From NCBI RefSeq assembly GCF_016862175.1, contig NZ_BOML01000002.1, forward strand, positions 1 to 64,000: DNA of 64,000 nt, given 5' to 3'. How positions within the stretch are numbered: position 1 is the stretch's first letter; each line of letters begins with the position of its first letter. The stretch is from Paractinoplanes durhamensis. Its GTDB lineage: Bacteria; Actinomycetota; Actinomycetes; Mycobacteriales; Micromonosporaceae. Positions 51,442 through 60,097 of the stretch are shown in pieces. The translations under genes were made by a program, and so were the position numbers. Below the pieces are notes generated by a model. That model had not been told where the DNA came from. It ran no database searches and was given only the letters and a program-made list of their open reading frames with translations.

Positions 51442-53480
51442 GTCTGCGGTTCCTCGCTGCTGGTCTCGGCCGGTGGCTCGACCTCGGTGGTGCGGGTGCG
51501 CGGGCCGCGGGCCGGCACCCGGCCGAGCGCCCGGTCGAAGCGTTCCAGGTCGCGGTCCTGGCTGGAGCGCAGCTGCCACGGCACGCTGGTCACCATGACG
51601 CCGGGCTCGAACAGCAGCCGGCCCTTGATCCGCAGCGCACTCTGGTTGTGCAGCAGGTTCTCCCACCAGCGGCCGACCACGTACTCCGGCACGAAGACGG
51701 TGACCACGTCGCGGGGCGAGCCGCGCCGCATGCCCTTCACGAAGTCGATGATCGGGCGGGTGATCTCCCGGTACGGCGAGTCGATCACGGTGAGCGGCAC
51801 CGGGATCTGCCGGCGCTCCCACTCGTCCTGGATCGTGCGGGTGTCCTTGTCGTCGACGTTCACGGTGATCGCGGTGAGCGTGTCCGGCCGGGTCGCCTGG
51901 GCGTAGGCGACCGCCCGCAGGGTCGGCATGTGCACCTTGCTGACCAGCACGATCGCGTGGTTGCGGCTGGGCAGCACCGGCCGTTCCTCGGTCGGCTCCA
52001 GCTCCCGCGCCACCCGGGTGTAGTGCTTGCGGATGCCGAGCATCAGCAGGTAGAGCGCGACCATCGCGGCGATCGCGATCCACGCCCCGAGCAGGAACTT
52101 GGTGACCAGCACGACGATCAGCACCGCGCCGGTCAGGCCCATACCGAACGCGTTGATCGCCCGGGACCGTTTCATCCGGCTACGACGGGCGGGGTCACGC
52201 TGCGTACGTAGTAATCGGTTCCAATGTCGGATCATCCCGCCCTGGGAAAGCGTGAACGACACGAACACGCCCACGATGTAGAGCTGGATCAGCCGGGTGG
52301 TCTCCGCCTGGAACGCGACCACCAGCACGATCGCGGCGATGGCCAGCAGCACGATGCCGTTGGAGAAGGCCAGCCGGTCGCCGCGGGTGTGCAGCTGGCG
52401 CGGCAGGAAGCGGTCCTGGGCGAGGATCGAGCCGAGCACCGGGAACCCGTTGAACGCGGTGTTCGCGGCCAGGAACAGGATCAGCGCGGTGACCGCCCCG
52501 ACGATGTAGAGCAGGACCGACCCGGCCCCGAAGATCGTCTCGCCGAGCTGAGCGGTAACCGTCTTCTGGTCGTAACCGGGCGGCCCGGAGACGATCTGAG
52601 TGGCCTGGTCCTCGACGTACTGCAGGTGGGTCACCCGGGCCAGGATGATGATCCCGACCAGCATGATGATCGCGATGCCGCCGAGCAGCATCAGCGTGGT
52701 GGCGGCGTTCTTGCTCTTCGGCGGCTTGAAGGCGGGCACGCCGTTGGAGATGGCCTCGACCCCGGTCAACGCGGCACAGCCCGAGGAGAACGTCCGCAAC
52801 ATCAGGTAGGCGAACGCGAAGCTGGTCAGATGGTCGTGCTCGGCGGTGATCACCAGGTCGGCGCTGGGCGCGCGCAGGTCCTGGCCGAGGACGAAGACCC
52901 GGAACAGGCCGGTCAGGATCATGCCGACGATCACCACGATGAACGCGTACGTCGGGATGGCGAAGGCCGTTCCCGACTCGCGCAGGCCACGCAGGTTGAG
53001 CGCGGTCAGGATGACGATCGCGGCGACCGCGAACGGCACCTTGTGCTCGGCCACGAACGGCACCACCGAGCCCAGGTTGTTCACCCCGGCCGCGGTCGAC
53101 ACCGCCACCGTGAGGATGTAGTCGACCAGCAGCGCGCTGGCCACCCCCAGCCCGGCCCGCGGCCCGAGGTTGACCGTGGCCACCTCGTAGTCGCCGCCGC
53201 CGGACGGGTAGGCGTGGACGTTCTGCCGGTAGCTGGCCACCACGGTGACCATCACGACGGCGACCGCGAGCGTCACCCACGGGGAGATCGCGTATGCCCC
53301 CGCACCGGCGATCGAGAGGGTCAGGAGGATTTCGTCGGGCGCGTACGCCACGCTCGACAGCGCGTCGCTGGCGAACACGGGCAGCGCGATCCGCTTGGGC
53401 AGCAGCGTGTGCTGCAGCTTGTCGGAGCGGAACGGCCGGCCGAGCAGCAGCCGCTTGGCGAGGGAGGTCGTACTTGCCAC
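51438..53480 (-). CDS. APC-superfamily permease, KimA-like potassium/amino-acid transporter
   Basis: 680 residues from the GTG at 53480 (a TTG 9 nt upstream also fits). About 12 TM helices: opening phrase PVFASDALSSVAYAPDEILL, YPSGGGDYEVATVNLGPRAG, LVDYILTVAVSTAAGVNNLG, CAALTGVEAISNGVPAFKPP. A ~150-residue cytoplasmic C-terminus follows (NHAIVLVSKVHMPTLRAVAY). This is the branch of Bacillus KimA and YdaO-type permeases, several of which move K+. The neighbouring TrkA proteins, divergent at 53594, support potassium transport. Confidence 0.85.
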   Translation of the reverse strand: MASTTSLAKRLLLGRPFRSDKLQHTLLPKRIALPVFASDALSSVAYAPDEILLTLSIAGAGAYAISPWVTLAVAVVMVTVVASYRQNVHAYPSGGGDYEVATVNLGPRAGLGVASALLVDYILTVAVSTAAGVNNLGSVVPFVAEHKVPFAVAAIVILTALNLRGLRESGTAFAIPTYAFIVVIVGMILTGLFRVFVLGQDLRAPSADLVITAEHDHLTSFAFAYLMLRTFSSGCAALTGVEAISNGVPAFKPPKSKNAATTLMLLGGIAIIMLVGIIILARVTHLQYVEDQATQIVSGPPGYDQKTVTAQLGETIFGAGSVLLYIVGAVTALILFLAANTAFNGFPVLGSILAQDRFLPRQLHTRGDRLAFSNGIVLLAIAAIVLVVAFQAETTRLIQLYIVGVFVSFTLSQGGMIRHWNRLLRTQRDPARRSRMKRSRAINAFGMGLTGAVLIVVLVTKFLLGAWIAIAAMVALYLLMLGIRKHYTRVARELEPTEERPVLPSRNHAIVLVSKVHMPTLRAVAYAQATRPDTLTAITVNVDDKDTRTIQDEWERRQIPVPLTVIDSPYREITRPIIDFVKGMRRGSPRDVVTVFVPEYVVGRWWENLLHNQSALRIKGRLLFEPGVMVTSVPWQLRSSQDRDLERFDRALGRVPARGPRTRTTEVEPPAETSSEEPQT

Positions 53481-53593
53481 GAGTGCCAAGGGTACGGGCG
53501 CAGTTCCCTACGCGTATGCCGCCCCGGCCGCCGCCCCCAACGAGCACATGGCACTCTCACAGATGTGAGCATTGATCCGGAAGGGCGCGACAC

Positions 53594-54265
53594 GTGCACG
53601 TGGTGATAATGGGGTGTGGCCGGCTCGGCTCCACGCTCGCCCAGAAGCTCGAGGAGCGCGGCCACTCGGTCGCGGTCATCGACCAGAATTCGGACGCCTT
53701 CCGCCGGCTCGGCTCCGAGTTCGCCGGCATCACCGTCACCGGCGTCGGCTTCGACCGGGACGTGCTGCGCGCCGCCGGCATCGAGCGCGCCGACGCGTTC
53801 GCCGCCGTCTCCAGCGGCGACAACTCCAACATCATCTCCGCCCGGCTGGCCCGCGAGACGTTCGGCGTCTCCCGCGTGGTGGCCCGCATCTACGACGCCC
53901 GCCGCGCCCAGGTCTACGAGCGGCTCGGCATCCCCACCGTGGCCACCATCCGGTGGGCCGCCGACCGGATGTTCCGGCACCTGGTCCCGGAGGGCACGGT
54001 CGAGGTGTTCCGCGACCCGACCAGCGTCGTCTCCATCGTCGAGGTGCCCGTGCACCGCGACTGGGTCGGGCGCACACTCAAGGCGCTGGAGGAGCAGAGC
54101 GGCGGCCGGGTGGCCTACCTGATGCGCTTCGGCATGGGGACCCTGGGCACACCGTCCACCGTCATCCAGGACGGCGACCAGGTCTTCATGCTGGTCACCG
54201 ATGACACCGTCGGAGACGTACTGGACATCGCCGCCGGCTCGCAACAGTCGAGGGAAGGGCACTGA
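53594..54265 (+). CDS. ceoB: TrkA-family potassium uptake regulatory protein
   Basis: 223 residues, GTG start with AAGGG ~10 nt upstream. RCK_N domain with Rossmann loop IMGCGRLGSTLAQKLEERGH and Asp at the ribose site (VAVIDQNSDAF), followed by RCK_C (RDWVGRTLKALEEQSGGRVA). It binds nucleotides and gates K+ transport at the membrane. It pairs with the next gene, the two-gene equivalent of the duplicated E. coli TrkA, and is named after mycobacterial ceoB by position. Confidence 0.92.
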   Translation: MHVVIMGCGRLGSTLAQKLEERGHSVAVIDQNSDAFRRLGSEFAGITVTGVGFDRDVLRAAGIERADAFAAVSSGDNSNIISARLARETFGVSRVVARIYDARRAQVYERLGIPTVATIRWAADRMFRHLVPEGTVEVFRDPTSVVSIVEVPVHRDWVGRTLKALEEQSGGRVAYLMRFGMGTLGTPSTVIQDGDQVFMLVTDDTVGDVLDIAAGSQQSREGH

Positions 54266-54267
54266 TC

Positions 54268-54948
54268 ATGCGGATCGCCATTGCCGGGGCCGGCAACGTC
54301 GGCCGGTCGATCGCCCAGGAGCTGATCGGCAACGGCCACCGGGTCATGCTGATCGAGCGCCAGCCCCGCCAGCTCAAGCCGGAGCGGGTGCCGGAGGCCG
54401 AGTGGGTGCTCGCCGACGCGTGCGAGCTGTCCAGCCTCGAGGAGGCCGACGTGGCCGGCTGCGACGTCGTGGTGGCCGCCACCGGCGACGACAAGGCCAA
54501 CCTGGTGGTGTCGCTGCTCGCCAAGACCGAGTTCGCGGTGCCGCGGGTGGTGGCCCGGGTCAACCGGGCGGAAAACGAGTGGCTGTTCACCGAGCAGTGG
54601 GGCGTGGACGTCTCGGTCAGCAAGCCGCGCCTGATGGCGGCGCTGGTCGAGGAGGCGGTCACGGTCGGCGACCTGGTCCGGCTGATGACGTTCCGGCAGG
54701 GCGAGGCCAACCTGGTCGAGATCACCCTGCCCCGGCACGCGCCCTACGAGGGGAAGCCGGTGCGCAACGTGCCGCTGCCCCGGGACGCCGCCCTGGTGGC
54801 GATCCTGCGCGGCAAGCGCGTGGTGGTGCCGACCCCGGACGACCCGCTGGAGGCCGGCGACGAGCTGATCTTCGTCTGCACCTCGGAGGTGGAGGACCAG
54901 ATCCGCGCGGTCGTCCTCGGCAACGACAGCCGCGAACTAGGCGGCTGA
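54268..54948 (+). CDS. ceoC: TrkA-family potassium uptake regulatory protein
   Basis: 226 residues, ATG 2 nt after the ceoB stop. RCK_N: MRIAIAGAGNVGRSIAQELI, MLIERQPRQLK, DVVVAATGDDKANLVVSLLA; RCK_C from EITLPRHAPYEGKPVRNVPL. It forms the second half of a TrkA pair with CeoB. No TrkH/G-type channel is nearby, so the adjacent KimA-like permease may be the partner. Overlaps the convergent DUF3159 gene by 12 bp. Confidence 0.92.
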   Translation: MRIAIAGAGNVGRSIAQELIGNGHRVMLIERQPRQLKPERVPEAEWVLADACELSSLEEADVAGCDVVVAATGDDKANLVVSLLAKTEFAVPRVVARVNRAENEWLFTEQWGVDVSVSKPRLMAALVEEAVTVGDLVRLMTFRQGEANLVEITLPRHAPYEGKPVRNVPLPRDAALVAILRGKRVVVPTPDDPLEAGDELIFVCTSEVEDQIRAVVLGNDSRELGG

Positions 54949-55695
54949 GGGGCCCGGCTCCTGGGTGCTGGTCACCCGGTGGATGGCCCAGGCGGTGAAG
55001 GCGAACGTGGCGGCGTAGATCGGCCAGCTGATCAGGATCCGGACGATGCCGAGCGCGTTCGCCTCGTTCTGCGCCCACAGGTAATACTGAATTCCGGCCC
55101 GCAGGCACAGCGACACCACCCAGACCAGGGTGAGCCACTGGAACGTCCGGAACAGCCGGCTGTTGCCGAACCAGTCCTGGTGCCCCTTGTTCGCCATGAT
55201 CCCCCACGCGTAGCCGATGAGGGGCTTGCGGACGAACACCGACAGGAGCAGCACCGCGGCCTGCCCGAAGGTCAGCAGGATGCCGGGCAGGTAGAAGTCT
55301 TTCGCGTCGCCGGTGCGCCAGGCGAGGTAGGCGCCGACCGCGATGCCGAACAGCCCGTTGATCGCGTGCCGCACCGGCTCCTTGCGGAACAGCCGGTAGA
55401 CGCCGATGCCGGCCGCCGAGATCACCGAGCCGGCGATCGCCCAGTAGAGCGCGGTCTTCTTGTCCAGGCCCAGGACGGCGTCGCCGAGCAGGACGTTGAG
55501 CAGGACGAACGCGAGAACGGGCAGGCTCGACTCGATGAGACCGCGCACCCCGCCCAGCTGCTCGGCGATCTGCTCGCTCATCGAGGGAAGCGGTTCCTCG
55601 ACCTCGTGCAGGTTGAGCTCTTCGACGACCTCCTCGGCGAGCCTCTCCTCCACGGTTTCGTGCGCGGCGTGACGCGGCTCGTTGCCGGGTGTCAC
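54937..55695 (-). CDS. DUF3159 membrane protein
   Basis: 252 residues, GTG start overlapping the upstream stop (GTGA). N-terminal ~55 residues are acidic (ETVEERLAEEVVEELNLHEV). About six TM helices follow (SLPVLAFVLLNVLLGDAVLG; YWAIAGSVISAAGIGVYRLF; INGLFGIAVGAYLAW; LPGILLTFGQAAVLLLSVF; FQWLTLVWVVSLCLRAG; ILISWPIYAATFAFTAWAI), matching DUF3159. Function unknown; the position next to ceoC is conserved in mycobacteria. Confidence 0.9.
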   Translation of the reverse strand: MTPGNEPRHAAHETVEERLAEEVVEELNLHEVEEPLPSMSEQIAEQLGGVRGLIESSLPVLAFVLLNVLLGDAVLGLDKKTALYWAIAGSVISAAGIGVYRLFRKEPVRHAINGLFGIAVGAYLAWRTGDAKDFYLPGILLTFGQAAVLLLSVFVRKPLIGYAWGIMANKGHQDWFGNSRLFRTFQWLTLVWVVSLCLRAGIQYYLWAQNEANALGIVRILISWPIYAATFAFTAWAIHRVTSTQEPGPSAA

Positions 55696-56069
55696 CGGGG
55701 CGCCTCCAGCTCGTAGAACGGGTTGTAGATGACCTTACGGTCGTCCCGGATCGCTATCCGGCCACGCGCGGTGAGCTGCCGCCCCGGCTCGATGCCGGCG
55801 ATCGACCGGCGCCCCAGGAAGACGAGCGTGACCACATCGCTGCCGTCGTAGAGGTCGGCCTCCAGCGTCGGCAGGTTGGTTCGAGGAGTGTACGCCACCG
55901 TGCGCAGCCGTCCGGACACCGAGACGACCTGCCCGCGGCTGCACTCACCGGCCGGCATGGCGCCGCACTTGGCGCTCTCCCGCTGCAGATGCTCGGCGTC
56001 CAGCTCGGAGTCGGTGGCGGTCAGCTGTTTGAAGAACCTGCGCAGACCGGTGCGCTCATCGGTCGACAT
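55692..56069 (-). CDS. OB-fold nucleic-acid-binding domain protein
   Basis: 125 residues from the ATG at 56069, preceded by AGGAGA. A single OB-fold: SRGQVVSVSGRLRTVAYTPR, LPTLEADLYDGSDVVTLVFL, GIEPGRQLTARGRIAIRDDR. This resembles the anticodon-binding/RecG-type OB subgroup and the mycobacterial Rv2694c-like proteins in the same place. It probably binds RNA or single-stranded DNA. Coupled to DUF3159 by GTGA. Confidence 0.88.
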   Translation of the reverse strand: MSTDERTGLRRFFKQLTATDSELDAEHLQRESAKCGAMPAGECSRGQVVSVSGRLRTVAYTPRTNLPTLEADLYDGSDVVTLVFLGRRSIAGIEPGRQLTARGRIAIRDDRKVIYNPFYELEAPR

Positions 56070-56173
56070 GATCTCTCCTGACCCCGCAACGGTGGACGGC
56101 ACAGTGTGCGCACGTGCCGTCCGTCCACGGTACGCCGGAAGTGCCCCCGGTGACCTCCGTCACCGGGGCCTGC

Positions 56174-56872
56174 TTACGGGTGCCGGCCGTTGGTGCCGGG
56201 CTGCGGACCGGCCTGGGCCTCGGCCTCCTCGGCCTCGGCGGCGGCCTGCTCGGTCATCTCCTTGGGCAGCTGCAGCGGCAGCGCCTCGCGGACCGGCCGG
56301 GCCTCGGCGTCGCGGACCACGACCAGGCCGGCGAGCACCTCGCGGAGCACACCCTCGCGGCCCGGGTCGGCCGCGGCCGCGCCCTGGTAGAGGGCCCGGA
56401 CCATCCAGCGCGGCCCGTCCACCCCGACGAACCGCACGTCGGCCGGCCCGTCCGGGGTGTTGACCCGGGCGGTCAGCTCCACCCCGTACGGCCCCTGGAT
56501 CTCGCGCGGCGCCACCCCGTCCGAGGTCATCGCCTCGACGATCTCGGCGCGCACCTCGTCCCAGATGCCCTCGGACTTCGGTGCCGCGAAGACGCCGAGC
56601 TGCAGCGCGCTCTCGCCGTCGACCAGCACGATCTGCTCGACGCCACCCTCGGGGTTGGCCTGGACCCGGACCTCGACGCCCTCGACCGCGGGGATCTGCA
56701 GGCTGCCCAGGTCGAGCCGCTGCACACCCTCCGGGGCGTACTTCGCGTCCCACGGGCCGTGCTCGGGGGCCGGCGGCTCGTCGTCGGCCGCGAGGCTGCG
56801 CTCGAGCGCCTCCGAGGGCGGTGCGTCGGTCGCACGCACGTGCTTCGGGCCGCCGCGCTTACGGGAGAACAT
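56174..56872 (-). CDS. DUF3710 family protein
   Basis: 232 residues from the ATG at 56872 (MFSRKRGG), with GGAAGG 8 nt upstream; a GTG at 56881 is less likely. Matches DUF3710: PWDAKYAPEGVQRLDLGSLQ, IPAVEGVEVRVQANPEGGVE, GVDGPRWMVRALYQGAAA. A Glu/Ala-rich C-terminal tail follows. Soluble, unknown role, conserved between dut and the OB-fold gene in Actinobacteria. Confidence 0.9.
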   Translation of the reverse strand: MFSRKRGGPKHVRATDAPPSEALERSLAADDEPPAPEHGPWDAKYAPEGVQRLDLGSLQIPAVEGVEVRVQANPEGGVEQIVLVDGESALQLGVFAAPKSEGIWDEVRAEIVEAMTSDGVAPREIQGPYGVELTARVNTPDGPADVRFVGVDGPRWMVRALYQGAAAADPGREGVLREVLAGLVVVRDAEARPVREALPLQLPKEMTEQAAAEAEEAEAQAGPQPGTNGRHP

Positions 56873-56907
56873 CACTGCCACCTTCCGTCTTCCGTTTCGG
56901 TGTTGCT

Positions 56908-57381
56908 TCAGTCCTGCGGCTGCCGCGGCGGCAGCGCGTGGTGCCCGCCGGTCGAGCCGGTCCCGCCGGCACCGCGTGCGGTGTCGTCGAGCTCCTCGAC
57001 CACCTGGAATTCGGCTCGCTCGACCCGCTGAAACACCAGCTGGGCGATGCGATCGCCGCGAGAGATCTTGACCGTGTTCGCCCGATCGTGATTGACCAGG
57101 ATGACCAGAATTTCGCCGCGGTAGCCGGCGTCGACCGTACCGGGCGCGTTGAGGACCGTCACACCCAGGCGAGCGGCCAGTCCCGAACGGGGATGCACCA
57201 GCCCGACATAGCCGTCCGGGATGGCCACCGCGATGCCGGTGCGCACCGCGGCGCGGGCGCCCGGAGCGAGCTCGGCGTCCTCCGCCGCGACCAGGTCGGC
57301 ACCCGCGTCACCGGGGTGCGAGTAGGCCGGCAGCGGCAGGTCGGGGTCGAGCCGGCGGATCGGGATCACTACGTCTGCCAA
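56908..57381 (-). CDS. dut: dUTP diphosphatase
   Basis: 157 residues. Hydrolyses dUTP to dUMP and pyrophosphate, protecting DNA from uracil and feeding thyA. Trimeric dUTPase motifs: [13 protein letters not shown] (1), [20 protein letters not shown] (2-3), [17 protein letters not shown] (3), [13 protein letters not shown] (4). The C-terminal glycine-rich motif 5 reads [12 protein letters not shown], with Thr where many members have Phe. Divergent from DUF3093, as in mycobacteria. Confidence 0.95.
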   Translation of the reverse strand: MADVVIPIRRLDPDLPLPAYSHPGDAGADLVAAEDAELAPGARAAVRTGIAVAIPDGYVGLVHPRSGLAARLGVTVLNAPGTVDAGYRGEILVILVNHDRANTVKISRGDRIAQLVFQRVERAEFQVVEELDDTARGAGGTGSTGGHHALPPRQPQD

Positions 57382-57476
57382 GGCGAAAAATCCTCACTGA
57401 ATGCATCGGCCGGGGCGGGGTCCAACCCTGCCATCCTGCCGTGCCCACCCACGGAGGCGCGCCGTACCCTTCCAGG

Positions 57477-57962
57477 GTGACACCGGAGTCTCCCGCGCGC
57501 ACGACCGAGCCCGCCGCCTACACCGAACGGCTGGGTGTCTCCCCGTGGGCCTGGGCCGCCGCGGTGGCGGTCGACCTGATCGTGGGCGTCGAGGTGCTGC
57601 TCAGTTTCCCGAGCATGCCGGCCTGGGTCCCGTTCGCCGTCCTGGCCCCGCTGACCGCCGCCGTGCTGCTCCGGGCCGGCCGGATCACCGTGACGGTCAC
57701 CGCCGGCGAGCTCCGGGTCGACGACGCCCGGCTGCCCCTGTCGGTGATCGCCGACGTGATCGCCCTGGACGCGGCGGGCAAGCGCGAGTCGCTCGGCGTC
57801 GGCTCGCACCCGATGGCCTTCATCATCCAGCGGCCGTGGATCGGCCCGGCGGTGCAGGTGCTCCTCGACGACCCGGCCGATCCGACACCCTTTTGGGTGA
57901 TCAGCACGCGGCGCCCGGTCGAGCTGGCGACCGCCCTGCTGAACGCGGCTAACCTTCGATGA
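57477..57962 (+). CDS. DUF3093 membrane protein
   Basis: 161 residues from the GTG at 57477. Two TM helices near the N-terminus (AWAAAVAVDLIVGVEVLLSF; WVPFAVLAPLTAAVLLRAG), then a beta-rich cytoplasmic domain (LRVDDARLPLSVIADVIALD, VLLDDPADPTPFWVISTRRP). Full-length match to DUF3093. Function unknown; always adjacent to dut in related genomes as I remember. It overlaps the convergent EcsC-like gene by 14 bp. Confidence 0.88.
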   Translation: MTPESPARTTEPAAYTERLGVSPWAWAAAVAVDLIVGVEVLLSFPSMPAWVPFAVLAPLTAAVLLRAGRITVTVTAGELRVDDARLPLSVIADVIALDAAGKRESLGVGSHPMAFIIQRPWIGPAVQVLLDDPADPTPFWVISTRRPVELATALLNAANLR

Positions 57963-58743
57963 TCTTGGGGCGGGAACGCCTCAGGTCCTTCTGCACATGC
58001 TCGCCGAGTGACTTGGTGGCCCGGCGGTTGAGGAAGCCGGCGACCGCGGCCCCGGTCAGCAGCGGACCCATCGTGCTCAGGCTGCGGCCGAACCTGCGCA
58101 GCAGGCTCTTCTGCAGGTCACGGCGCGCGGCCGTGCCCAGCATGGTGGCCATCCCCACGCCCGGCAACAGCGGGTTGATGCCACGCTGCTGCGACCAGGC
58201 CTGAACGAGCGACAGCGCACGCTGGCTCGGGCTGCCGACGATCGGCCGCCCGTAGACCTCGTGCAGCTCGCCGAGCAGCTTCAGCTCGATCGCCACCACC
58301 GTGACCGTCTCGGCGGCCAGCAGGATCGGCGCGGACAGCAGGGTGGGCGGAGCGATCCACTCGACGGCCGCCACCCCACCGCCGACCGCGCCGACACCGG
58401 CCGTCGAACGGGCGGCGTTGCGGATCAGGCGCTCGGCCAGGTCGTCGTCGTCCAGGCCGGGGAAGTGCCGGTGCAGGGTCGTCCTGTCCCGGATCGGCAC
58501 GTGCGGCGCCACATCGGCGACCACGTCGGCCATCCAGCGCAGCGCGGCGCGCGGCCGGAACAGCTGGCCGAGCCCGCGTCGCCGGATGTCACCGACCAGC
58601 CGGCCGAGCAGCTCACGCCGGCCGGCCGGTTCCAGGTCGTCCGCGGTCAGCGCGGCGACCGTGCGGCTCAGCTCGACATCGGCAGCGGCCTGCTCGGGTT
58701 GCTCGCCGCTGCCATCGGCCTCCAGGTGGTCCGGGTGGCTCAT
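57949..58743 (-). CDS. EcsC-family protein
   Basis: 264 residues. EcsC-like alpha-helical protein: RRRGLGQLFRPRAALRWMAD, RLIRNAARSTAGVGAVGGG, VEWIAPPTLLSAPILLAAET, LKLLGELHEVYGRPIVG. Hydrophobic helices in the middle suggest membrane association. EcsC homologues are linked to ABC transport and secretion in Bacillus but have no clear activity. This gene is an addition to the usual dut-DUF3093-DUF4193 order. Confidence 0.78.
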   Translation of the reverse strand: MSHPDHLEADGSGEQPEQAAADVELSRTVAALTADDLEPAGRRELLGRLVGDIRRRGLGQLFRPRAALRWMADVVADVAPHVPIRDRTTLHRHFPGLDDDDLAERLIRNAARSTAGVGAVGGGVAAVEWIAPPTLLSAPILLAAETVTVVAIELKLLGELHEVYGRPIVGSPSQRALSLVQAWSQQRGINPLLPGVGMATMLGTAARRDLQKSLLRRFGRSLSTMGPLLTGAAVAGFLNRRATKSLGEHVQKDLRRSRPKIIEG

Positions 58744-58894
58744 GGTGTCCTCCCGTCGTACATCACATCGGCTTCGATGCAGATGCCCGGTGAAGTTCCC
58801 TGTTCAAACCAACACGATCCAAACCAGGGAATGCCCGCACGCCCGACCGCTCGTCCGCGGCCGGGTGTTTGGCGCGTCTGCGCGCGGGTCGCCG

Positions 58895-59191
58895 TCAGGC
58901 ACACTCGCGGCAGATCAGCTCCCCGTTGCGCTCCGCGGCCAGCTGGCTGCGGTGATGCACCAGGAAGCAGCGGGCGCAGCGGAACTCGTCGGACTGCATG
59001 GGCAGCACCTTGACGGTCAGTTCCTCGTCGGCCAGATCGGCGCCGGGCAGCTCGAAGCTCTCCGCCACCTCGACCTCGTCGACGTCAACTGAGCCCGACT
59101 GCGAGTCAGCTCGACGGGCTTTCAGCTCCTCGAGGCTGTCCTCGCCGAGGTCGACCTCATCGCGACGCGGGGCGTCGTAGTCGGTGGCCAT
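58895..59191 (-). CDS. DUF4193 zinc-ribbon-like protein
   Basis: 98 residues. Acidic N-terminal two thirds (RRDEVDLGEDSLEELKARRA, SGSVDVDEVEVAESFELPGA) and a C-terminal zinc ribbon: CARC and CREC separated by about 19 residues. Full-length DUF4193, restricted to Actinobacteria; may bind a polymerase or ribosome partner, not known. The leader carries a GGGAAC-18-GTT promoter-like element. Confidence 0.9.
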   Translation of the reverse strand: MATDYDAPRRDEVDLGEDSLEELKARRADSQSGSVDVDEVEVAESFELPGADLADEELTVKVLPMQSDEFRCARCFLVHHRSQLAAERNGELICRECA

Positions 59192-59548
59192 CGGTTTTCA
59201 CTCTCCTGTATCGATGTGTCACTTGGCGTTAGTAACGCCTGTGACGAGGTTTCGGTTCCCGCATCCGCCGGACGATTTCTGACACTTGTGTTGACCTGAC
59301 GAAACTGCCCCCGGGAGCGCGGAACCATACCGCCGTAGCGGCATGCTTGTACGCGTACTGGCGGCCCATTGTTCCCGATGTGACCGAGGCGACATCAAAG
59401 TAGGGGCACAACACTCTGGATCATCGTCGGCGCGCCGGAACGATTCCCTGTTTCCGCGTGCCTGGCGCACAGACGCTAACCTCTCGACAGGTCCCGCCTC
59501 TCACCCGGCCACACCCCAACCCCGGCCACACCCGATCTGGAGCCACCC
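59192..59548. other. Divergent intergenic region between DUF4193 and LytR_C genes
   Basis: 357 bp without a supported gene. On the minus strand it has the GGGAAC-N18-GTT element and a palindrome GGCGTTAGTAACGCC near 59225-59239 in the DUF4193 leader. Two open frames on the minus strand (59219-59470 and 59229-59414) have poor composition and no ribosome binding site, so I treat the whole as regulatory leader for both genes. Confidence 0.6.
59234..59260 (-). promoter_or_regulatory. SigR/SigH-like promoter candidate for DUF4193
   Basis: On the minus strand GGGAAC (59260-59255), exactly 18 bp, then GTTACT (from 59236). The thiol-stress sigma factors SigR (Streptomyces) and SigH (mycobacteria) recognise GGAAT-N18-GTT. 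It is 43 nt from the ATG, a plausible distance. One mismatch in the -35. Confidence 0.35.
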
Positions 59549-60097
59549 ATGAGCTTTGCCCGCGTCCGAGCGCTCGTCGTCGTTGGCGTGCTCGCCGTGG
59601 CCGCGGTGGTTTTCGTCATCACCGCCCTGGTCCGTGACACCCAGGGTGGCGCTGCGGCCGGTTCGGACTGCCCGGCGGGCGCTCCGCTCGCCGACGTGAC
59701 CCTGCCGGACGATCCGGCCGAGGTCACCGTAAAGGTATACAACGGCACGAACACCGCCGGGCTGGCCGACAGCGTGACCAACGAGTTCAAGAACCGTCGC
59801 TTCACCGTCCAGAAGCCGGCCGAGAGCAAGACGAAGTTCAAGGGCGTCGCGCTCATCCGGTTCGGGCCGGACAGCGTCGGCCGGGCCCAGCTCCTCCGGG
59901 CCTACTTCCTGGCCCAGTCGAAGATGGAATACAACGCCAAGCGCAAGGGCACCCTCATCGACATCGTGGTCGGCAGCCAGTTCCGGCAGCTCGCGACGAC
60001 CACCGAGGTCAACCAGTCGCTGGTCGAGGTCGGCGAGCCGACCCTGCCGCCGGGCTCCTGCCTGAAGCCGGCCAAGAAAAAGGACGAGGACTCCTAG
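59549..60097 (+). CDS. Membrane-anchored LytR_C domain protein (Cei-like)
   Basis: 182 residues. One N-terminal TM helix (ALVVVGVLAVAAVVFVITAL) and an extracytoplasmic LytR C-terminal-type domain: VTVKVYNGTNTAGLADSVTN, FTVQKPAESKTKFKGVALIR, YFLAQSKMEYNAKRKGTLID. A pair of Cys (SDCPAGA, GSCLKPA) may bridge. In mycobacteria the protein in this position (Cei) is an envelope integrity factor; role here inferred from position. Lys/Glu-rich tail. Confidence 0.85.
   Translation: MSFARVRALVVVGVLAVAAVVFVITALVRDTQGGAAAGSDCPAGAPLADVTLPDDPAEVTVKVYNGTNTAGLADSVTNEFKNRRFTVQKPAESKTKFKGVALIRFGPDSVGRAQLLRAYFLAQSKMEYNAKRKGTLIDIVVGSQFRQLATTTEVNQSLVEVGEPTLPPGSCLKPAKKKDEDS

Noticed and set aside
59219..59470. Small minus-strand ORFs in the DUF4193 leader
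   Set aside because: No ribosome binding site, atypical composition and no domain; better explained as promoter and leader.
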